Shown here piece after piece: positions 1 through 9,046 of a stretch of DNA of 64,000 nucleotides. The notes below the pieces were generated by a model. It did no database searches. It saw only the letters and a program-made list of their open reading frames with translations, and was not told the DNA's origin. Made by a program: the position numbers and the translations under genes. The stretch comes from a virus. The stretch lies in the IMG/VR virus record IMGVR_UViG_3300031963_000016, positions 97,712 through 161,711 of that record. The stretch is one strand, 5' to 3'. Numbering within the stretch: position 1 is the stretch's first letter; each line of letters starts with the position of its first letter.

Positions 1-217
1 TACAACAACTTCTGGTGGTGGCGGTGGTTCTGGAGGTACTGCAGGTTCTCCAGGAATTTTTGCTGCTGGTGCTGGTGGTGCAGGTGGTGTATATGGTGGC
101 GGTGGTGGTGGGGCTGGCGATACTGGCGGTGCAAGTGGAGTTGGTGGAAAAGGTGGAGTACGTATTATTTGGGGTACTAATAGAGCATTCCCATCAACAA
201 ACACTGGCAATGTATAA
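1..217 (+). CDS. Glycine-rich virion protein, C-terminal end (partial)
   Basis: The reading frame enters from the left edge and stops at TAA 215-217. The visible 71 residues are dominated by Gly-Gly runs, followed by a short closing segment with GKGGVRIIWG and a Ser-Thr-Asn-rich tail. This ending is typical of large glycine-rich structural or tail-fibre-like proteins of marine T4-like phages, but only the C-terminus is visible and the exact role cannot be set. The +1 frame of the same stretch also stays open because of the GGT repeats; the frame chosen is the one giving the glycine-rich product. gp13 follows after 27 bases. Confidence 0.7.
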   Translation, partial: TTTSGGGGGSGGTAGSPGIFAAGAGGAGGVYGGGGGGAGDTGGASGVGGKGGVRIIWGTNRAFPSTNTGNV

Positions 218-224
218 TAAATAA
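218..224 (+). promoter_or_regulatory. Late-type promoter motif upstream of gp13
   Basis: TAAATAA lies about 20 bases before the gp13 start and overlaps the preceding stop region. It resembles the T4 late -10 element (TATAAATA) read by gp55-type sigma factors. The area is AT-rich, so a chance match is possible. Confidence 0.4.
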
Positions 225-244
225 TAAAATAAAAGGATTTTTAA

Positions 245-1204
245 ATGGCTGTTGCAACTAGAGAACAATTAAAACAATATTGCCTACGTGCTTTAGGTGC
301 ACCTGTAGTTGAAATTAACGTAGATGATGATCAGCTAGAAGATCGTATCGATGAAGCATTAGAACATTGGAGAAAATACCATTACGATGGTATCGAGCAG
401 ATTTATATGAAAGCAGCAATTCGTGCTTCAGAAATCGTTCTAACAACTTCAGTTGCAGCTAATTATCAACTTTCTGAAACTATTACTGGTGCAACATCTG
501 GCGCAAAAGCAACAGTAGTACGAGAAACTAATCGTTCTTCTGCTGGAACTTTATTGCTCGTAAAAAATATTGTAGGAACATTTACAGTTGGTGAAGTGGT
601 TACTGGTTCTATTTCTGGACAAGTCGCTACAACATCATCTATTACTAAAAGAGAATATGACAACAAATATATTGAAGTTAGTGATTTAGTTTATGGTGTT
701 ACAAAAGTACTAAGTATTGGACAAGCATCTTCTTCAAAAAATATTTTTGATCTTCAATATCAATTACGTCTAAACGACTTATATGATCTAACATCTACAT
801 CATTAATTTACTACAAAACAGTAATGAGTCATTTAGCTCTGTTAGATCTAGAGTTAAATGGACACACATCTTTCCGTTTTAATCGTAGAACAAATCGTGT
901 TTATCTAGATATTAACTGGGAAACAGATATTCCTCTTGGAGATTATGTTATCGTTCAAGGATATCGTGCTCTTGATCCAAACGAATTTACAAAAGTCTGG
1001 AATGAAGCATGGTTAAAACATTACGTTACTGCATTGTTTAAAAAACAATGGGCTACAAATATTAAAAAGTTTTCTGGTATCCAACTTCCAGGTGGCGTTA
1101 CTCTTGATGGAGATAAACTATATGATGAAGCAACTACTGAACTTAAAGAGTTAGAAGATTCTCTTCAAAATAAATCTGCTCCATTAGATTTTTTTATAGG
1201 TTAA
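245..1204 (+). CDS. gp13: Neck / head completion protein gp13
   Basis: 319 aa. The N-terminus (TREQLKQYCLRALGAP, then an INVDDDQLEDRIDEALEHW segment) is the conserved signature of T4 gp13, which seals the filled head together with gp14 and joins it to the tail. Residues about 70-135 form a Gly/Thr-rich beta-type insertion (GATSGAKATV, then VGTFTVGEVVTGSISG) that interrupts the conserved part. The conserved C-terminal region with the WNEAWLKHYVTALFKKQW segment follows. The start has an AAGGA ribosome site, and gp14 starts one base after the stop. Confidence 0.9.
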   Translation: MAVATREQLKQYCLRALGAPVVEINVDDDQLEDRIDEALEHWRKYHYDGIEQIYMKAAIRASEIVLTTSVAANYQLSETITGATSGAKATVVRETNRSSAGTLLLVKNIVGTFTVGEVVTGSISGQVATTSSITKREYDNKYIEVSDLVYGVTKVLSIGQASSSKNIFDLQYQLRLNDLYDLTSTSLIYYKTVMSHLALLDLELNGHTSFRFNRRTNRVYLDINWETDIPLGDYVIVQGYRALDPNEFTKVWNEAWLKHYVTALFKKQWATNIKKFSGIQLPGGVTLDGDKLYDEATTELKELEDSLQNKSAPLDFFIG

Positions 1205-1205
1205 T

Positions 1206-2120
1206 ATGCCAACTAATGTTTATTTTTCACATGGTACTAGAAATGAACAGTACCTTGTCGAAGACCTAATCATAGAATCTCTTAAGATCTATGGTCAGGA
1301 ATTTTTCTACATTCCAAGAACATTAGTTTCTAAAGATAATATTCTGGGTGAAGATCGTTTATCAGAGTTTAAGTCCTCATTTCCAATCGAAATGTATTTT
1401 GAAAATGTAGATTCATTTGCAGGACAAGGTGCGTTTATTCAAAAGTTTGGTTTAATGGTGGAACAATCTGCAACTTTAGTTGTTGCAAGACGTAGATGGG
1501 AACAGTTAGTCGGTAGATATGGACAAACAACAATTCCTACACGTCCAAATGAAGGCGATTTGATTTATTTTCCATTGTCTAAAGGATTGTTTGAAATTAA
1601 ATTTGTAACACATCAAGATCCATTTTATCAACTTGGTAAATTGTATGTTTATAAACTTCAAGTTGAACTATTCCAGTATGCTTCTGAGAGAATTGATACA
1701 GGAATTAAAGAAGTTGATGCGTTTGAATCTCTTAAAACATTTAGTACTAACTCAACAAGAAATCCAACATCACGTGTTTTAAAGGTTACAGTTACAAATC
1801 AGGGATCAGGTTATACTTCACCACCATCTGTAACATTTGTAAGTTCTACAGGATTTGGTGCTGCTGCAACAGCAGTTCTTGGTACTGGAATTAGTGCAGG
1901 GAAGGTTGTTGCTATCAATGTAACTGAAGATGGACAACAATATCAAGCACCTCCTGTAGTGCAATTTAATGGTGGAGGTGGAAATGGGGCTACAGCTGTA
2001 GCTACATTAGAAATCGATATAGATAAAGTTGATTCATACGGAGATAATAATTCTTTTAAATCTGAAGCTACTGATATTCTTTTTAGTGAAAGTAATCCGT
2101 TTGGAGAGGTTGGTGAATAA
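1206..2120 (+). CDS. gp14: Neck protein gp14
   Basis: 304 aa. It begins with PTNVYFSHGTRNEQYLVEDL and IYGQEFFYIPRTL, and has VVARRRWEQLVGRYG near residue 95; all are conserved in the gp14 neck protein family. Residues about 191-270 carry two copies of a beta-rich module (GSGYTSPPSVTF and QYQAPPVVQF, each followed by a GATAVATL-like strand). The same module occurs four times in the sheath protein gp18. Its stop overlaps the first base of gp15. It assembles with gp13 at the head-tail junction. Confidence 0.9.
   Translation: MPTNVYFSHGTRNEQYLVEDLIIESLKIYGQEFFYIPRTLVSKDNILGEDRLSEFKSSFPIEMYFENVDSFAGQGAFIQKFGLMVEQSATLVVARRRWEQLVGRYGQTTIPTRPNEGDLIYFPLSKGLFEIKFVTHQDPFYQLGKLYVYKLQVELFQYASERIDTGIKEVDAFESLKTFSTNSTRNPTSRVLKVTVTNQGSGYTSPPSVTFVSSTGFGAAATAVLGTGISAGKVVAINVTEDGQQYQAPPVVQFNGGGGNGATAVATLEIDIDKVDSYGDNNSFKSEATDILFSESNPFGEVGE
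1776..2015 (+). repeat. Two GxGYxxPP beta modules in gp14
   Basis: This stretch codes for gp14 residues about 191-270. Two units of roughly 40 residues each run as a hydrophobic strand, (Q/E)(G/D)(S/Q)(G/Q)Y, PPxVxF, then a Gly/Ala/Thr strand. The pattern matches the four units inside gp18, so the module has been shared between two virion proteins. Confidence 0.7.
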
Positions 2121-2866
2121 TGCTTAATAATAATATTTTTTATCACGGCATTATTCGTAAAAGTATTGTTGCTTTTGGAAGATTATTCAGTGATATCTAT
2201 ATTGATCGTAAACAGGGTGATTCTGTAACAGGCACAACTGTACAAAGATTACAAATACCATTGGCTTATGCACCAAAAGAAAAATGGTTAGTTCGAATTG
2301 AACAAGATCCAGATTTAGCAAACAATACCTATGTTTCTTTACCAAGAATGTCGTTTGAGATTGTTGGATATAATTATGATTCCTCACGCAAACTAAATCG
2401 TATGCAACAAATTAAATGTGGTGAGGGTGAAAATACAATGGGGACAATGTATACTCCAGTTCCATATAATATCGACATAGCATTATATGTTTTAACCAAA
2501 ACACAAGAAGATGCATTACAAATAATTGAACAAATACTACCAACATTTACTCCAGATTATACTTTAACTATTAATGCAATACCAGATATGAATGTTAAAT
2601 TAGATGTTCCTATCATATTAAATAGTGTTGCTGCTTCTGATGAATATGATGGAGATTTTCAAACTCGTAGATTTGTAACACATACATTAAATTTTACAAT
2701 GAAAACAAATCTATTTGGTGCTATATCTAATAAGAAAGTTATTCAAGAAGTTTATGCTAATGTTGGACAAAATGAAGATTTTACTAATCCAAACAGAATT
2801 TATACTGCTGAGGGAGATTTAACTACTTCTACAGTTAGTTCTGAAAGTTGGGAAGACAATTTTTAA
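2120..2866 (+). CDS. gp15: Tail sheath stabilisation / tail completion protein gp15
   Basis: 248 aa. The opening FYHGIIRKSIVAFGRLFSDI and the IPLAYAPKEKWLVRIEQDP segment are hallmarks of T4 gp15, the protein that caps the tail tube and sheath and joins them to the neck. The start overlaps the gp14 stop (TAATG). The next gene, gp17, begins two bases after the stop, so no gp16 (small terminase) gene lies between 15 and 17 as it does in T4. Confidence 0.9.
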   Translation: MLNNNIFYHGIIRKSIVAFGRLFSDIYIDRKQGDSVTGTTVQRLQIPLAYAPKEKWLVRIEQDPDLANNTYVSLPRMSFEIVGYNYDSSRKLNRMQQIKCGEGENTMGTMYTPVPYNIDIALYVLTKTQEDALQIIEQILPTFTPDYTLTINAIPDMNVKLDVPIILNSVAASDEYDGDFQTRRFVTHTLNFTMKTNLFGAISNKKVIQEVYANVGQNEDFTNPNRIYTAEGDLTTSTVSSESWEDNF

Positions 2867-2868
2867 AT

Positions 2869-4446
2869 ATGGCAGAAATTTATAATGCTAATGCGAATTT
2901 AAAAGCAGCTGGCGTCACAGTAGAGTTTACTCCTGATAACATCCAGGAATATATTAAATGCTCGCAAGATCCAATTTATTTCATTGAAAACTATTGCCAT
3001 ATTGTAACTCTAGACAATGGTTTACAGTTGTTTAAATTGTATGATTGTCAAAAGAAAAAGATTGATGTGATCCATAGTAATCGTCGTGTGATTCTTATGG
3101 AAGGTCGTCAGCAAGGTAAGACTACTACATCTGCTGCATATATTCTTTGGTATACTTTATTTCAGCCAAATAAAACTGTAGCGATTTTAGCTAATAAAGC
3201 AACTTCTGCTCGTGAGGTTCTAGATCGTTTACAAACAATGTATGAGTTATTGCCTAAATGGATGCAACAAGGTGTTATAGGTTGGAATAAGGGTGACATC
3301 GAACTAGAAAATGGTTCAAAAGTATTTACTGCAGCAACAGGAAAATCTGGTATTCGTGGACGATCTGTAAACTTATTATATGTTGATGAGGCAGCAATTA
3401 TTCCAAATAATATTGCTGAAGAGTTTTTTACTTCTGTCTATCCAACTATTTCTGCTGGTCAAACAACTAAGATTCTACTTTCATCTACACCATTAGGTTA
3501 TAATCATTTCTGGAAGTTTTGGAATGATGCTGAAAATGGTCGTAATGGATTTGTTCCGTTATTCATACCGTACTGGGAAATTCCTGGTCGTGATGAAGCA
3601 TGGGCACTTGAACAAAAGGCTATGCTCGGTGAGTTAAAATATAATCAAGAGGTTCTTTGTAACTTCTTAGGTTCTAGTTTAACTCTAATTAACTCTGATG
3701 TGATAGCAAAAATGTCTGTTGCAAATAGAGTTTTCACAAAAGATGGTCTAGACGTTTATGTTGAACCACAAGTGGGTCATACATATTGTTTAGTAGCCGA
3801 TGTAGCAAAAGGAGTTGGTGGAGATTACTCCGCATTCCAAGTAATTGATATCACAGAAACTCCTTACAAACTTGTAGCAAAATATAGAAATAATGAGATC
3901 AGTCCCCTATTATATCCAAATATTATTTACAAAGTAGGTAAAGACTATAATAATGCTTGGGTTTTATTAGAAATTAACATTTCTGAACAAGTAGCCCATA
4001 TCCTTTATTCGGAAATGGAATATGAAAATATACTATTTGTAACTCGTCATACACTAGGGCAGACTGTTTCGGGTGGTTTTGGAGGTGGTAAAACTCAACT
4101 TGGAGTCAATACCGATAAAAAAATTAAACGAATAGGATGTCATAATTTTAAAGCACTCGTTGAAGAAAATAAACTTCTTATAAACGATGCGGATACAATT
4201 TCTGAGATCTCTACTTTTATTGAAAAGAAGGGGTCTTATGAAGCAGACGAAGGCTATCACGACGACTTAGTCATGCCTTTGGTTTTGTTCGGTTGGCTAA
4301 CTACCAACTCTTATTTTAAAGACCTAAATAATGTAAATCTAAGAGAAGTTATGTATAAAAAACAAATGCAGGCGATTGAGGAAGAATTAACTCCGTTTGG
4401 TTTTTATGACGATGGTGGTCCAGAAAAACCTCCGCTAAACTTCTAG
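2869..4446 (+). CDS. gp17: Terminase large subunit gp17
   Basis: 525 aa from the ATG. A TTG further upstream (2848) is in frame, but it would cover the ribosome site GGAAGA at 2850 and overlap gp15. The protein is the packaging motor and headful nuclease. Visible motifs are Walker A GRQQGKT (residues 79-85), Walker B LLYVDEA (169-175), the coupling motif SSTP (about 206-209), and nuclease acidic residues in DVAKGVGGDYSA (D311, D319) and YHDDLVMP near residue 465. Length is close to the roughly 550-610 aa usual for the family. Confidence 0.95.
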   Translation: MAEIYNANANLKAAGVTVEFTPDNIQEYIKCSQDPIYFIENYCHIVTLDNGLQLFKLYDCQKKKIDVIHSNRRVILMEGRQQGKTTTSAAYILWYTLFQPNKTVAILANKATSAREVLDRLQTMYELLPKWMQQGVIGWNKGDIELENGSKVFTAATGKSGIRGRSVNLLYVDEAAIIPNNIAEEFFTSVYPTISAGQTTKILLSSTPLGYNHFWKFWNDAENGRNGFVPLFIPYWEIPGRDEAWALEQKAMLGELKYNQEVLCNFLGSSLTLINSDVIAKMSVANRVFTKDGLDVYVEPQVGHTYCLVADVAKGVGGDYSAFQVIDITETPYKLVAKYRNNEISPLLYPNIIYKVGKDYNNAWVLLEINISEQVAHILYSEMEYENILFVTRHTLGQTVSGGFGGGKTQLGVNTDKKIKRIGCHNFKALVEENKLLINDADTISEISTFIEKKGSYEADEGYHDDLVMPLVLFGWLTTNSYFKDLNNVNLREVMYKKQMQAIEEELTPFGFYDDGGPEKPPLNF

Positions 4447-4460
4447 AAATCGTGCAAAAA

Positions 4461-4469
4461 CTAAATAAA
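4461..4469 (+). promoter_or_regulatory. Late-type promoter motif upstream of gp18
   Basis: CTAAATAAA lies 52 bases before the gp18 start in a 74-base gap, a position suited to a gp55-type late promoter for the sheath gene. A clear AAGGAG ribosome site follows just before the ATG. Confidence 0.45.
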
Positions 4470-4520
4470 ATGTAGACATAAAGTTGTCTAAAGGTAAACT
4501 TATTAACAAGGAGAATTACA

Positions 4521-6737
4521 ATGCCGTTTCAATTATCTCCAGGCGTTGCAGTCGTAGAAAAAGATTTCACTTCTATCGTTCCAGCAGTTTCTAGCTCTAT
4601 TGGTGCTTTTGCTGGTGCGTTTGCATGGGGTCCAGTTATGGAACCTGTCACAGTTACCTCAGAAAACGAGTTAGTTCGTCGTTTTGGTAAACCTAATGAT
4701 AGTAATGCAAATTCTTTCTTCACAGCAGCTAACTTTTTATCATACACTAACAATTTATTATTAAATCGTGCAGATGCAGGACACTTAAATGCTGTTGCTA
4801 TTTTAACAGGTAGTTTAACTGGTATTGCAGTAAACAGTGCTGGAAGCGGCTATGTTTCTACTGCTTCTCCTCCAACTGTAACTATTGGTGCCCCAGATGC
4901 TGTCGGTGGTACTCAAGCTACTGCTACTGCTACTCTTTCTGGTGGTGGTGTTTCTGCAATTACTGTTAGTGGTGAGGGTAACACTGGTTACACAACTGCT
5001 ACTGTTACTATTACTCCTGCTACGGGTGATACTGGAACAGGTGCTACTGCCACTGCCAATATCTCAGGTGGTGTTATCACTAGTATTACTATTACAAATC
5101 CAGGCGAAGGCTACAAACTGTTGCCAGTAGTTAATGTTACTGGAGATGGTGGTGGTGTAACAACAACTGTAACACTTTCTACTTCTTCAATAACAGGAAT
5201 TACAATTACGAATGCTGGTTCTGGATATGACAATCCTCCTTCAGTAACTATCGGTGCACCACCAACTGGTACAGTTGCAACAGCTACTGCTACTATTAGT
5301 CAAAACTTAGGTGTAAAGATTATGAATGGAGAGCATTATCTTCAGTCATATTCTACTGGTGCTGCTATTGTTGGTGAATTTGCTGCAAAATATCCAGGTA
5401 CATTAGGTAACTCTCTTCATGTAACAATGGCTGATGCAAATACATACTCTGGTTGGACTACTGTATTAAATGGTGTAACTATTAACTGCGCTGCAGAATT
5501 TGAAGGTGCACCAGGAACATCTGACTATGCCGCATCAGTTAATGGAACTAATGATGAGCTACATATTTTAGTATTTGATGAAGATGGTTTAATTACTGGA
5601 ACAAAAGGAACTGTTTTAGAAAAATTTGCTTTCGTTTCAAAAGCCTCTGATGCTAAAAAATCAGATGGTACTAATAATTATTATAAAGATGTATTAAATT
5701 CTCGTTCAGAATACGTTTGGTGGATGGATCCACCAGCTGCAATCACTGGATTAGGAACTAACTGGGGTCAACCAGCACAAGGTGCATCATTTAAAAACTT
5801 ATCAGCTGCTGTTAAGCGTTCTCTTTCTGGTGGCACTGATGATTATGCATTAACAGATGGCGAACAACAATCTGCATATACTTTATTTGCTAATGCAGAA
5901 GTATATGATATTAGTTTAGTTCTTCTTGGCAAAGCAAAAGCATCTGTCGCACAATCTGTTATTAACAATGTCTGTGAAACAAGACTAGACTGCGTAGCAT
6001 TTATCTCTCCACAAAATGTATCAACACATGATATTATTATTGGATCTACTGATAATGAAGTTACGCAGATTAATGCATATAGAAATGCATTGTCAAGCAC
6101 ATCATACGCTGTTCTTGATTCTGGCTACAAATATCAGTATGATCGTTACAATGATAAGTATCGTTATATTCCATTAAATGGTGATGTAGCTGGTCTTTGC
6201 GCACGCACTGACTATACAAACGATCCATGGTTCTCTCCAGGTGGTCTAAATCGTGGACAGATCAAAAATGTTGTACGTCTTGCTGTACAACCTAATAAAA
6301 CAATGCGTGATAATCTTTACAAAAATGGTGTTAACCCTGTGGTTACATTCCCAGGTGAAGGTACTGTTCTGTTTGGAGATAAAACTCTACTTGCAAAACC
6401 AAGTGCATTCGATCGTATTAACGTGCGTCGTCTGTTTATCGTTCTTGAAAAAGCAATTGCAACTGCTGCTAAATTCCAGTTGTTTGAATTTAATGATAGT
6501 TTCACACGTGCTCAGTTTAAGAATCTAGTAGAGCCATTCCTCCGTGATGTTCAGGGTCGTCGTGGTATTACAGATTTCGTAGTTAAGTGCGATGAATCTA
6601 ACAATACTGGTGAAGTTATCGATCGTAACGAATTCGTTGCTGATATCTTTATTAAGCCAAATCGTTCAATCAACTTTATTACTCTGACATTTGTTGCTGC
6701 TCGTTCTGCGATTAACTTCTCAGAAATTGGTGCTTAA
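4521..6737 (+). CDS. gp18: Tail sheath protein gp18
   Basis: 738 aa, the contractile sheath subunit. The N-terminus (QLSPGVAVVEKDFTSIVPAV, then GAFAWGPV) and the C-terminal region (RGQIKNVVRLAVQPNK, FLRDVQGRRGI, NRSINFITLTFVA) match gp18. Residues about 97-257 are four repeats of a Gly/Thr/Ala-rich beta module with GSGY and PPxVTIGAP motifs, inserted between the conserved N-terminal part and the core. T4 gp18 (659 aa) has different surface domains at comparable places, so the insertion probably lies on the sheath surface. Confidence 0.95.
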   Translation: MPFQLSPGVAVVEKDFTSIVPAVSSSIGAFAGAFAWGPVMEPVTVTSENELVRRFGKPNDSNANSFFTAANFLSYTNNLLLNRADAGHLNAVAILTGSLTGIAVNSAGSGYVSTASPPTVTIGAPDAVGGTQATATATLSGGGVSAITVSGEGNTGYTTATVTITPATGDTGTGATATANISGGVITSITITNPGEGYKLLPVVNVTGDGGGVTTTVTLSTSSITGITITNAGSGYDNPPSVTIGAPPTGTVATATATISQNLGVKIMNGEHYLQSYSTGAAIVGEFAAKYPGTLGNSLHVTMADANTYSGWTTVLNGVTINCAAEFEGAPGTSDYAASVNGTNDELHILVFDEDGLITGTKGTVLEKFAFVSKASDAKKSDGTNNYYKDVLNSRSEYVWWMDPPAAITGLGTNWGQPAQGASFKNLSAAVKRSLSGGTDDYALTDGEQQSAYTLFANAEVYDISLVLLGKAKASVAQSVINNVCETRLDCVAFISPQNVSTHDIIIGSTDNEVTQINAYRNALSSTSYAVLDSGYKYQYDRYNDKYRYIPLNGDVAGLCARTDYTNDPWFSPGGLNRGQIKNVVRLAVQPNKTMRDNLYKNGVNPVVTFPGEGTVLFGDKTLLAKPSAFDRINVRRLFIVLEKAIATAAKFQLFEFNDSFTRAQFKNLVEPFLRDVQGRRGITDFVVKCDESNNTGEVIDRNEFVADIFIKPNRSINFITLTFVAARSAINFSEIGA
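4809..5291 (+). repeat. Four tandem GxGY/PPxVT beta modules in gp18
   Basis: Residues about 97-257 of the sheath protein contain four units of about 40 residues. Each has an I(A/T)(V/I)xxxGxGY turn, a PPxVTIG-like strand (degenerate in units 2 and 3), and an ATATATLSGG-like strand. Codon usage is strongly ACT/GGT, which keeps one other frame open as a leucine-rich false ORF. Confidence 0.75.
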
Positions 6738-6742
6738 TCAGG

Positions 6743-6752
6743 GATAAATAAG
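6743..6752 (+). promoter_or_regulatory. Late-type promoter motif upstream of gp19
   Basis: GATAAATAAG lies 22 bases upstream of the tail tube start, in a 36-base gap that also holds an AAAGGAG ribosome site. It is the closest match to the T4 late element TATAAATA among the head and tail genes here. Confidence 0.5.
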
Positions 6753-6773
6753 AAAGAACAAAAGGAGATTTAA

Positions 6774-7361
6774 ATGGCAAATATTGCTGATTTTAAAGCA
6801 CAAATGATTGGTGGCGGTGCTCGCCCTAATCAGTTTCGTGTCGAGTTAACATTCCCGTCTTATGTAACATTGGGTGTGGTAGCAGGACAGCGTGCTCAAT
6901 TCTTATGTAAAGCAGCACAACTACCTGCTTCTACTATTGAGACAATTCCTGTTTTATATCGTGGGCGTCCTGTGCAGTTTGCAGGAGAAAGAACTTTTGC
7001 TCCATGGACTGTTACGATTTACAATGATACAACATTTGGTATTCGTAATGCTTTAGAGCAGTGGCAATCTGGTATTCAAAACTATAACACAACTCTTGGA
7101 AGAACTAATCCTACTGATTATCAAGTTGACATGAGTGTTCATCAATTAGATCGTAATGGTGCAATTATTAAAAGTTACAAGTTTGTTGATGCTTTCCCAA
7201 CTAATGTTTCTGCTGTAGGACTAGATTACGAACAACAAAATGCTATTGAACAATTTGATGTAGAGTTTACATATAACTTCTTCACATCAAATACTGGGGC
7301 TGCTGCTGGATTTGGTGTCAATGTTTCTATTGATACACCAGTTGGTTCGTTCCCTCTATAA
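6774..7361 (+). CDS. gp19: Tail tube protein gp19
   Basis: 195 aa, the subunit of the inner tail tube inside the gp18 sheath. Typical features are the opening ANIADFKAQM, the GARPNQFRVELTFP strand, FLCKAAQLPAS, then GERTFAPWTVTIYNDTTF and the closing FDVEFTYNFF. The length is close to T4 gp19 (163 aa) with a slightly longer C-terminus. A more diverged protein with the same strand order lies at 13376-13906. Confidence 0.92.
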   Translation: MANIADFKAQMIGGGARPNQFRVELTFPSYVTLGVVAGQRAQFLCKAAQLPASTIETIPVLYRGRPVQFAGERTFAPWTVTIYNDTTFGIRNALEQWQSGIQNYNTTLGRTNPTDYQVDMSVHQLDRNGAIIKSYKFVDAFPTNVSAVGLDYEQQNAIEQFDVEFTYNFFTSNTGAAAGFGVNVSIDTPVGSFPL

Positions 7362-7384
7362 TATAACTAAAGGATTTTTACATT

Positions 7385-9034
7385 ATGCAAATTTTTGGCT
7401 TTGAGATAAAGCGTAAAAAAGAACAGGAGTTGCAATCTGTTGTAACTCCTAGTGCAGTTGATACAGGCGCAACCGTAATAAACACTGGTGTTAATGCTGG
7501 TGGTTATTACGGTATGGTCATGGATTTAGAAGGTGTTGTTAAAAATGAAAACGACCTTCTACGTAGATATCGTGAGGTTTCTCAATATTCAGATTGTGAT
7601 AATGCGATTGAAGATATTATAAATGAAGCAATTATCGCTGATGAACAAAAGAGACCAGTTGAATTAAACTTAGATGAGTTAAAACTATCTTCTTCTATTA
7701 AAACAAAAATAAAAGAAGAATTTGATAATGTACAAAGACTCTTAAAATTTGATGAAAGAGCACATGAAATCTTCCGCACTTGGTATATTGATGGAAGATT
7801 ATATTATCAAATTCTTATAGATGAAGAACGAATTAAAGAAGGTATTGTAGAACTTCGTTATATTGATCCTCGTAAAATTCGTCGCATTAAAAATATTAAA
7901 AAAGAAAGAACACCACAAGGTGTTGATGTAGTAAAACAAATTGAAGAATATTATCTTTATAACGATAAAGGTATTACAGAGCAGACTACACAAGGTGTTA
8001 AATTAGCAATAGATTCTGTTGTGTATTGTCCATCAGGATATGTAGACCAAAACACTGGGATGGCATTATCTTATTTACATAAAGCCATTAAGCCAGTTAA
8101 TCAATTAAAGATGATTGAAGATTCTTTGGTCATCTATCGTATTAGTCGAGCACCTGAGCGCAGAATATTTTACATTGATGTTGGTAATTTACCAAAGTTA
8201 AAAGCAGAGCAATATGTCTCTGACATTATGAACAAGTTTAGAAACAAAATTGTTTATGATGCAACTACTGGTGAAACTCGTGACGATCGTCGCCACTTGT
8301 CAATGATGGAAGATTTCTGGATGCCTCGTCGTGAAGGTGGTAAGGGAACTGAGATTACTACGCTTCCAGGTGGTCAAAACCTTGGCGAGATTCAAGATAT
8401 CGAGTATTTCCAGAACAAACTTTATCATGCATTGAATGTTCCAATCTCTCGTTTACAACCACAACAGGGATTTAGCATTGGACGTTCACAAGAAATTTCT
8501 CGTGACGAAGTTAAGTTTAATAAATTTATTGTTAGACTTCGTAAAAAGTTTTCAGTGTTGTTCTCTGAGGCACTTAGAGTTCAACTAATTGCAAAAGGTA
8601 TTATTCGTGCTGATGAGTGGGAAGATATTCGTCCATTCTTCAAATACGATTACATTGAAGACAATCACTTCTCTGAGTTAAAAGATGCAGAAATATTGAC
8701 TCAGAGATTACAAGCCTTGCAAACTATTGATCCATATGTTGGTAAATATTATAGCCAAACATGGGTCAAGAAAAACATTCTTCGACTTGATGAAGATCAA
8801 GTCGAACAGATTGAAAAAGAAATCGAGCAAGAAGCAGAATTGCAAATGGCTCAGGCTGAAAAAGAAGGAATGTTAACAGGTGTACAGAATACTGCTATGA
8901 ATAATTACGTTGCACAAAATTCTATGCAACAAGAACAACCAGCAGAAGATCAATCAGAAGTAAATGCTGAACAGACAAATGAAGAACAGCCAGCAAAAGT
9001 TACCAAACTAAAAACTGGTACTTGGCCAAATTAA
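7385..9034 (+). CDS. gp20: Portal protein gp20
   Basis: 549 aa. It forms the dodecameric portal vertex that starts prohead assembly and through which DNA is packaged. Characteristic segments are DLLRRYREVSQYSDCDNAIE, ELRYIDPRKIRRIKNI, RISRAPERRIFYIDVGNLPK, HLSMMEDFWMPRREGGKGTE, and QGFSIGRSQEISRDEVKF. The C-terminus is a Glu/Gln-rich tail (about residues 475-549) of low complexity. Length is close to T4 gp20 (524 aa). Confidence 0.95.
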   Translation: MQIFGFEIKRKKEQELQSVVTPSAVDTGATVINTGVNAGGYYGMVMDLEGVVKNENDLLRRYREVSQYSDCDNAIEDIINEAIIADEQKRPVELNLDELKLSSSIKTKIKEEFDNVQRLLKFDERAHEIFRTWYIDGRLYYQILIDEERIKEGIVELRYIDPRKIRRIKNIKKERTPQGVDVVKQIEEYYLYNDKGITEQTTQGVKLAIDSVVYCPSGYVDQNTGMALSYLHKAIKPVNQLKMIEDSLVIYRISRAPERRIFYIDVGNLPKLKAEQYVSDIMNKFRNKIVYDATTGETRDDRRHLSMMEDFWMPRREGGKGTEITTLPGGQNLGEIQDIEYFQNKLYHALNVPISRLQPQQGFSIGRSQEISRDEVKFNKFIVRLRKKFSVLFSEALRVQLIAKGIIRADEWEDIRPFFKYDYIEDNHFSELKDAEILTQRLQALQTIDPYVGKYYSQTWVKKNILRLDEDQVEQIEKEIEQEAELQMAQAEKEGMLTGVQNTAMNNYVAQNSMQQEQPAEDQSEVNAEQTNEEQPAKVTKLKTGTWPN

Positions 9035-9046
9035 TAGGAGACACAC

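Noticed and set aside
15-224. Open frame of 69 codons coding for a Val/Leu-rich peptide
   Set aside because: It is the shifted reading of the GGT-rich repeat. The other frame gives the expected glycine-rich protein end with a stop at 217.
4885-5130. Leucine-rich open frame inside gp18
   Set aside because: It arises from the ACT/GGT codon repeats of the sheath beta modules read in another frame.
4809-5291. CRISPR-like or minisatellite DNA repeat
   Set aside because: Repeats are at protein level with varied DNA and no spacers. They are domain repeats in gp18.
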